This document shows positions 6,884-10,312 of a stretch of 10,312 nt of DNA, piece after piece. The DNA comes from Bacteroidales bacterium (GTDB lineage Bacteria; Bacteroidota; Bacteroidia; Bacteroidales; UBA12481). Each line of letters opens with the position of its first letter. The first letter of the stretch is position 1. The stretch is taken from positions 1 through 10,312 of the forward strand of contig JAGHDB010000315.1 of the NCBI GenBank assembly GCA_021160155.1. The letters run 5' to 3'. A program made the position numbers and the translations under genes. Under the pieces are notes generated by a model. It made no database searches and was not told the DNA's origin. It was given only the letters and a program-made list of their open reading frames with translations.

Positions 6884-9800
6884 TTAGAAACTTGCACGAA
6901 TTGAAAATCCCAAACTTCTGCTTGCTGAGGTGGAACCTCCAACAATAGCAGCGTTCACCCAGTTGGTTCCGATGTTGGTTTCAGCATCGAAATCTTTAAA
7001 GGTACGATACAGGTAGAAGAGGTTACTGCCCACCAGGGCAAGCCGGATGTTATTACACTTAAACTTCTGTGCCAGGCTTTTCGGGAGATTATAACCGACA
7101 GAGAGTTCGCGGAATTTCACGTAATGGTTTTTACGTACTGCGTCGTCGTACCGGCTGTAAGGAATACCCCAGGCCGGGTTGGCACCCCAGGTAAAGGTAT
7201 TCAGATAATAATCTGCTGCACTGACAATAATGTCATTGGCAGATCCGTCAGATTTTACACCGGGAAGGATAAGGCCGTCATGGAATACTTTCTCACCACC
7301 CGGACCGGCATCACCGTCAAACTGAACTTTTTTACCATCGGCATCGATGTAATAAGAAAGTCCGCCATGTTCGGCATCCCGGTATTGTAAGGTCTCTTCA
7401 AACATTCCTGCACCCTTCATATATTGTGAGGAGAGTGAAACAATATCCCCACCCCAGCTATAGTCTATGGTGAAGTCCACGAAGAAATGTTTGTATTCGG
7501 CATAACTACCAAAACCACCAACCAGTTTCGGCATGGCGTTACCCACCTTTTTCATCTCTGAAAAATCAATTTGGTAGAGTCCGTCATTATCATCAACAAT
7601 ATAATCACCATTATCATTTTTCATAGGCAGGTAAGCGATTATTTCTCCCATTGGTTTACCGGGTTCAGAAACAATCTTGGCAGCACCTGCGTCGATGTTT
7701 GAATGAACCAGTTGATCCACACCTTCCATCAGGCTGACCACCTGGTTGCGGTTGATGGCAAAGTTGCCTCTCAGATCCCAACGGAAATCTTTACCTTCGA
7801 ACGGTGTTCCATACAAAGAACCTTCAAAACCCAGGTTTTTCAATTCACCGATATTGGTCAGCATTCTGCTGGCACCAACTGTTTTCGGTACTGATAACCA
7901 AAGAATCTGATCAACGATCCGGTTGTTGTAATAATTAGCTTCAAAACCCAGTCTGTTTCCGAAGAATTTCATCTCCAGACCCGTTTCGAATTCTTTTTTC
8001 TTTTCAGGACGGATACCATCGTTTCCGTAACTGCTTGAAACTGAATTGTATACAATTCCATTAACGGCACCTTGTGAAAAAGCATTATTCGCAGCATATA
8101 GCGGAGGTGCGTTACCTACAATACCCCAGGCAACACGCAGTTTACCATAATTAATAGCTTCAGGCAGATTCAGTGCATCCGAGAAAAGGAAACTGGCATT
8201 TACGGATGGATAAAAGAAGGTATTACTGGCCGGAGGCAATGTAGAAGATGACTCCCGGCGACCGGTGAACTCGAAAAAGAGATAATCTTTATAACTCAAG
8301 CTGGCGGTACCCAGAAACGCATACTTCAAAAATTCCGTATAGGAAGCATTTCCGTTTTTAGTTTTTACCGAAGCATTCAGATGAAACCAGTTTTCAGTAC
8401 TGAGTCCACCATTGGTACCGGCACTATTGTATTTATAAGTTTCGCGCCGTGCCTGGTATCCTGCATTGACGATCAAGCCAATATCATCAGTCAGCTTTTT
8501 ATTGTATGAGAAAAGCACATCGCCATAAGTGATGGCATATTTACTTTGGCTCATACTGAATCCGCCCGAGTTACCAATAGCTAACGGCACCGTATTCGGA
8601 CTGCGTTGTTCGATAGTCATATCGGTAAAGTCATTGGCAATACGACCCCGCATGGTCAATCCCGGCAGGATGGTCCAACGCATGGTCATATTAGAGATCA
8701 ACCGGTCGCTATGCTCTTCATTTTTCTGGGCCAATGTTCTCCAGAAGAAATCCAGCAGGTCGGTTGCCCGCATGTTGTACTGCAGGTTTTCATCCGGCGT
8801 AGCACTAGGTTGATTAGCAGTACGAAAACGATAACCTTTACTGGTCTGGTAATTATCCAGATACCATTGAGCATCATCGAACCGGCTGAGGAAACCACCA
8901 TAGTTATTGGTGATCCGGCTGATTTTGTAAGGCCGGTTAAGAGTATACTGGTTGATGTAGTTTACTCCCAGGTCAACCTCCAGATTTTTTGCAAGCTTCA
9001 GAGTGGTATTCACATTGAAATTGTTCTTGTTGTGATCTCCACCACGCTGTACTCCTTTATAATCATTTCTGGTGAATGAGAAACGGAAACTTCCGAAATC
9101 ACCCGCTTTGTTTACGGCTACGTTGGCAATAGAATTCATCCCGGTCCGGAACAGGTTATTCCAGTTATCGGGTTGAGCCACATAAGGGTGCATTTTATTA
9201 TCCCATCCGATTACCTGACGACCGTCAAAAGCCGGTCCGAATTGTGCATAAGAGCGGTAGATCGGGCGGGGAGTTTCAGGAGTTCCGTCACCATCCAGGT
9301 CTTCATATACCCATCCGTCCTCGTCTGCACCGAAGTAGGTCTGGTTGGTAGCCAGGTCATAACCCGGGCCGTACAGGTTCTGGAAAGGAGGTGAGAAAGC
9401 CGGACGCTCCCACTGGTAAGTGTAATTGACATCTACTCCGAGTCCCTGGCGTCGGGTTCCTTTTTTAGTAGTGATCACTACCACCCCGTTAGCAGCTTCA
9501 GATCCATACAAAGCGGAAGCAGAAGCACCTTTCAGAATGGAAAGGTCCTGAATATCTTCAGGGTTGATGTCAATCAGGCCATTACCGCGGATACGCTGGT
9601 CGCCCCAGTATCCGGAGTTATTGGCCTCTCCGTTACGGATTGGAATTCCATCCACGATGATCAGCGGTTGACTGCTGAAGTTGATCGAGTTCATCCCCCG
9701 GATATTGATAGCCACCGCACTGGTGGCACCACCCGGAGCAGTGGAGATCCGTACCCCTGAGGCTTTACCGTAAAGGGCAGAGCCGAAGTTGGTTGATCCC

Positions 9801-10213
9801 ACCTTGACCAGTTCTTTTGAGTCAATGGTACTGATGGCGTACCCCAGCGCTTTTTGTTCGCGCTTGATACCCAGAGCAGTCACCACGACTTCACCCAGTT
9901 CCGTTGCTGACGGAACAAGGGCAACATTAATGGTTGTGGTGTTCCCAACCGTGATCTCCTGCTGGGCATAACCTACAGAGGAGAAAACTAACACACTGTT
10001 CCTGCTTGCCGAAATGGAATACATACCATTGGCATCGGTAGCAGTTCCCGTGGTCGTACCTTGAATGTAAACATTCACTGCCGGCAGAGGATTTCCGGTG
10101 GCCTTATCGGTCACCTTTCCGCGAATCCTCATCTGAGCAAAGGCACTTGAGAACATCAAGAGTCCTGCAACCAAAAGGAGGCAGGCTCTTTTCAAGCTAA
10201 TTCTGTCACTCAT
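6884..10213 (-). CDS. SusC/RagA-family TonB-dependent outer membrane transporter
   Basis: The 1109-residue protein is the outer membrane barrel that imports oligosaccharides using energy from TonB-ExbBD. A Sec signal peptide ends at AFA-Q (24-27). A carboxypeptidase-regulatory-like beta-sandwich follows at about 29-102 (GKVTDKATGNPLPAVNVYI, 32-50), then a TonB-box-like segment (ELGEVVVTALG, 105-115). The plug domain at about 116-250 contains IRGMNS (171-176), PLIIVDGIPI (183-192) and the SusC signature DINPEDIQDLSILKGASASA (215-234) continuing to VVVITTKKG (244-252). The rest is a long 22-strand-type barrel that ends in phenylalanine (SIRASF), as expected for recognition by the BAM machinery. 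There is no STN domain before the regulatory-like domain, which argues against direct signalling to an anti-sigma factor. The start ATG at 10213 gives a normal signal peptide and has no clear Shine-Dalgarno site. It is the first gene of the susCD operon. No truncation or frameshift is seen. Confidence 0.97.
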   Translation of the reverse strand: MSDRISLKRACLLLVAGLLMFSSAFAQMRIRGKVTDKATGNPLPAVNVYIQGTTTGTATDANGMYSISASRNSVLVFSSVGYAQQEITVGNTTTINVALVPSATELGEVVVTALGIKREQKALGYAISTIDSKELVKVGSTNFGSALYGKASGVRISTAPGGATSAVAINIRGMNSINFSSQPLIIVDGIPIRNGEANNSGYWGDQRIRGNGLIDINPEDIQDLSILKGASASALYGSEAANGVVVITTKKGTRRQGLGVDVNYTYQWERPAFSPPFQNLYGPGYDLATNQTYFGADEDGWVYEDLDGDGTPETPRPIYRSYAQFGPAFDGRQVIGWDNKMHPYVAQPDNWNNLFRTGMNSIANVAVNKAGDFGSFRFSFTRNDYKGVQRGGDHNKNNFNVNTTLKLAKNLEVDLGVNYINQYTLNRPYKISRITNNYGGFLSRFDDAQWYLDNYQTSKGYRFRTANQPSATPDENLQYNMRATDLLDFFWRTLAQKNEEHSDRLISNMTMRWTILPGLTMRGRIANDFTDMTIEQRSPNTVPLAIGNSGGFSMSQSKYAITYGDVLFSYNKKLTDDIGLIVNAGYQARRETYKYNSAGTNGGLSTENWFHLNASVKTKNGNASYTEFLKYAFLGTASLSYKDYLFFEFTGRRESSSTLPPASNTFFYPSVNASFLFSDALNLPEAINYGKLRVAWGIVGNAPPLYAANNAFSQGAVNGIVYNSVSSSYGNDGIRPEKKKEFETGLEMKFFGNRLGFEANYYNNRIVDQILWLSVPKTVGASRMLTNIGELKNLGFEGSLYGTPFEGKDFRWDLRGNFAINRNQVVSLMEGVDQLVHSNIDAGAAKIVSEPGKPMGEIIAYLPMKNDNGDYIVDDNDGLYQIDFSEMKKVGNAMPKLVGGFGSYAEYKHFFVDFTIDYSWGGDIVSLSSQYMKGAGMFEETLQYRDAEHGGLSYYIDADGKKVQFDGDAGPGGEKVFHDGLILPGVKSDGSANDIIVSAADYYLNTFTWGANPAWGIPYSRYDDAVRKNHYVKFRELSVGYNLPKSLAQKFKCNNIRLALVGSNLFYLYRTFKDFDAETNIGTNWVNAAIVGGSTSASRSLGFSIRASF

Positions 10214-10247
10214 AAGAATTAATATTTAGGTTAAACAATTTGGATTA

Positions 10248-10258
10248 CCACAATGTGG
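10248..10258. repeat. Short perfect palindrome in the susC leader
   Basis: CCACAATGTGG has 5-base arms (10248-10252 and 10254-10258) around one central base. It lies 35 bases before the susC start, between the direct repeat and the gene. It could be half of an operator; a one-base loop makes a stable RNA hairpin unlikely. An 11-base palindrome can also arise by chance. Confidence 0.3.
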
Positions 10259-10264
10259 CGCAAC

Positions 10265-10283
10265 ATCATCCGATAATCATCCG
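10265..10283. repeat. Direct repeat with 11-base period upstream of susC
   Basis: ATCATCCG occurs at 10265-10272 and again exactly at 10276-10283, so the copies are separated by about one helical turn. On the susC strand it reads CGGATGAT twice and lies directly after the candidate -7 box. Helically phased direct repeats are typical sites for dimeric regulators such as AraC-type or response-regulator DNA-binding domains. That this one is an operator is inference. Confidence 0.45.
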
Positions 10284-10312
10284 TAAAAATAAGACTTTTT
10301 TCATTTCTACAT

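Larger units (their letters stand above)
10214..10312 (-). promoter_or_regulatory. Leader and probable control region of susCD
   Basis: These 99 bases before susC contain no gene. Reading the minus strand, TATTTTTA (10291 down to 10284) matches the Bacteroidota -7 consensus TAnnTTTG in seven of eight positions. The expected -33 TTTG would fall at or beyond the window edge and cannot be judged. This would give a 5' UTR of roughly 65-75 bases. Downstream of the box are a direct repeat and a palindrome listed separately. The promoter assignment is weak because such AT-rich matches arise often by chance. Confidence 0.35.

Noticed and set aside
8606..9079. 157-codon plus-strand open frame inside susC
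   Set aside because: It lies wholly antisense to a well-supported SusC coding region, has no recognisable domain, and is explained as a shadow frame.
10214..10312. Riboswitch or structured leader RNA before susC
   Set aside because: I saw no known riboswitch pattern, and the only palindrome has a one-base centre that cannot form a good RNA hairpin.

Overview
The window looks like part of a polysaccharide utilization locus (PUL) from a member of the phylum Bacteroidota. The main evidence is a complete SusC/SusD pair on the minus strand. Supporting evidence is AT-rich leaders without strong Shine-Dalgarno sites and secreted glycosidases beside a Tat-exported Gfo/Idh/MocA protein. The genus cannot be told from the sequence alone, and no RNA gene, mobile element, CRISPR array or regulator gene was seen.

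Layout: positions 1-38 hold a short AT-rich tandem repeat and the leader of a plus-strand operon. That operon has three tightly spaced genes (gaps of 12 and 22 bases): a Tat-exported Gfo/Idh/MocA-family oxidoreductase (39-1397), a GH20 beta-N-acetylhexosaminidase predicted to be a lipoprotein (1410-3758), and a GH29 alpha-L-fucosidase with a Sec signal peptide (3781-5217). A symmetrical hairpin flanked by A and T tracts (5234-5271) appears to terminate transcription from both sides. On the minus strand, reading toward that hairpin, are susC (10213 down to 6884) and susD (6863 down to 5289), separated by 20 bases. The susC leader (10214-10312) holds a direct repeat with an 11-base period, a short palindrome and a weak candidate promoter.

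How the genes may work together (inference): SusD and SusC would capture an oligosaccharide at the cell surface and import it through the outer membrane with TonB energy. GH29 would remove fucose and GH20 would remove terminal beta-linked GlcNAc or GalNAc, which suggests a fucosylated, N-acetylhexosamine-containing glycan such as a mucin, N-glycan or milk-type oligosaccharide. The oxidoreductase could act on a released or modified sugar in the periplasm with a cofactor loaded before export; its substrate is unknown. It is the least understood and most interesting member of the locus. Otherwise this is a fairly ordinary PUL, apart from the convergent arrangement of enzymes and transporter. No clearly new system is visible.
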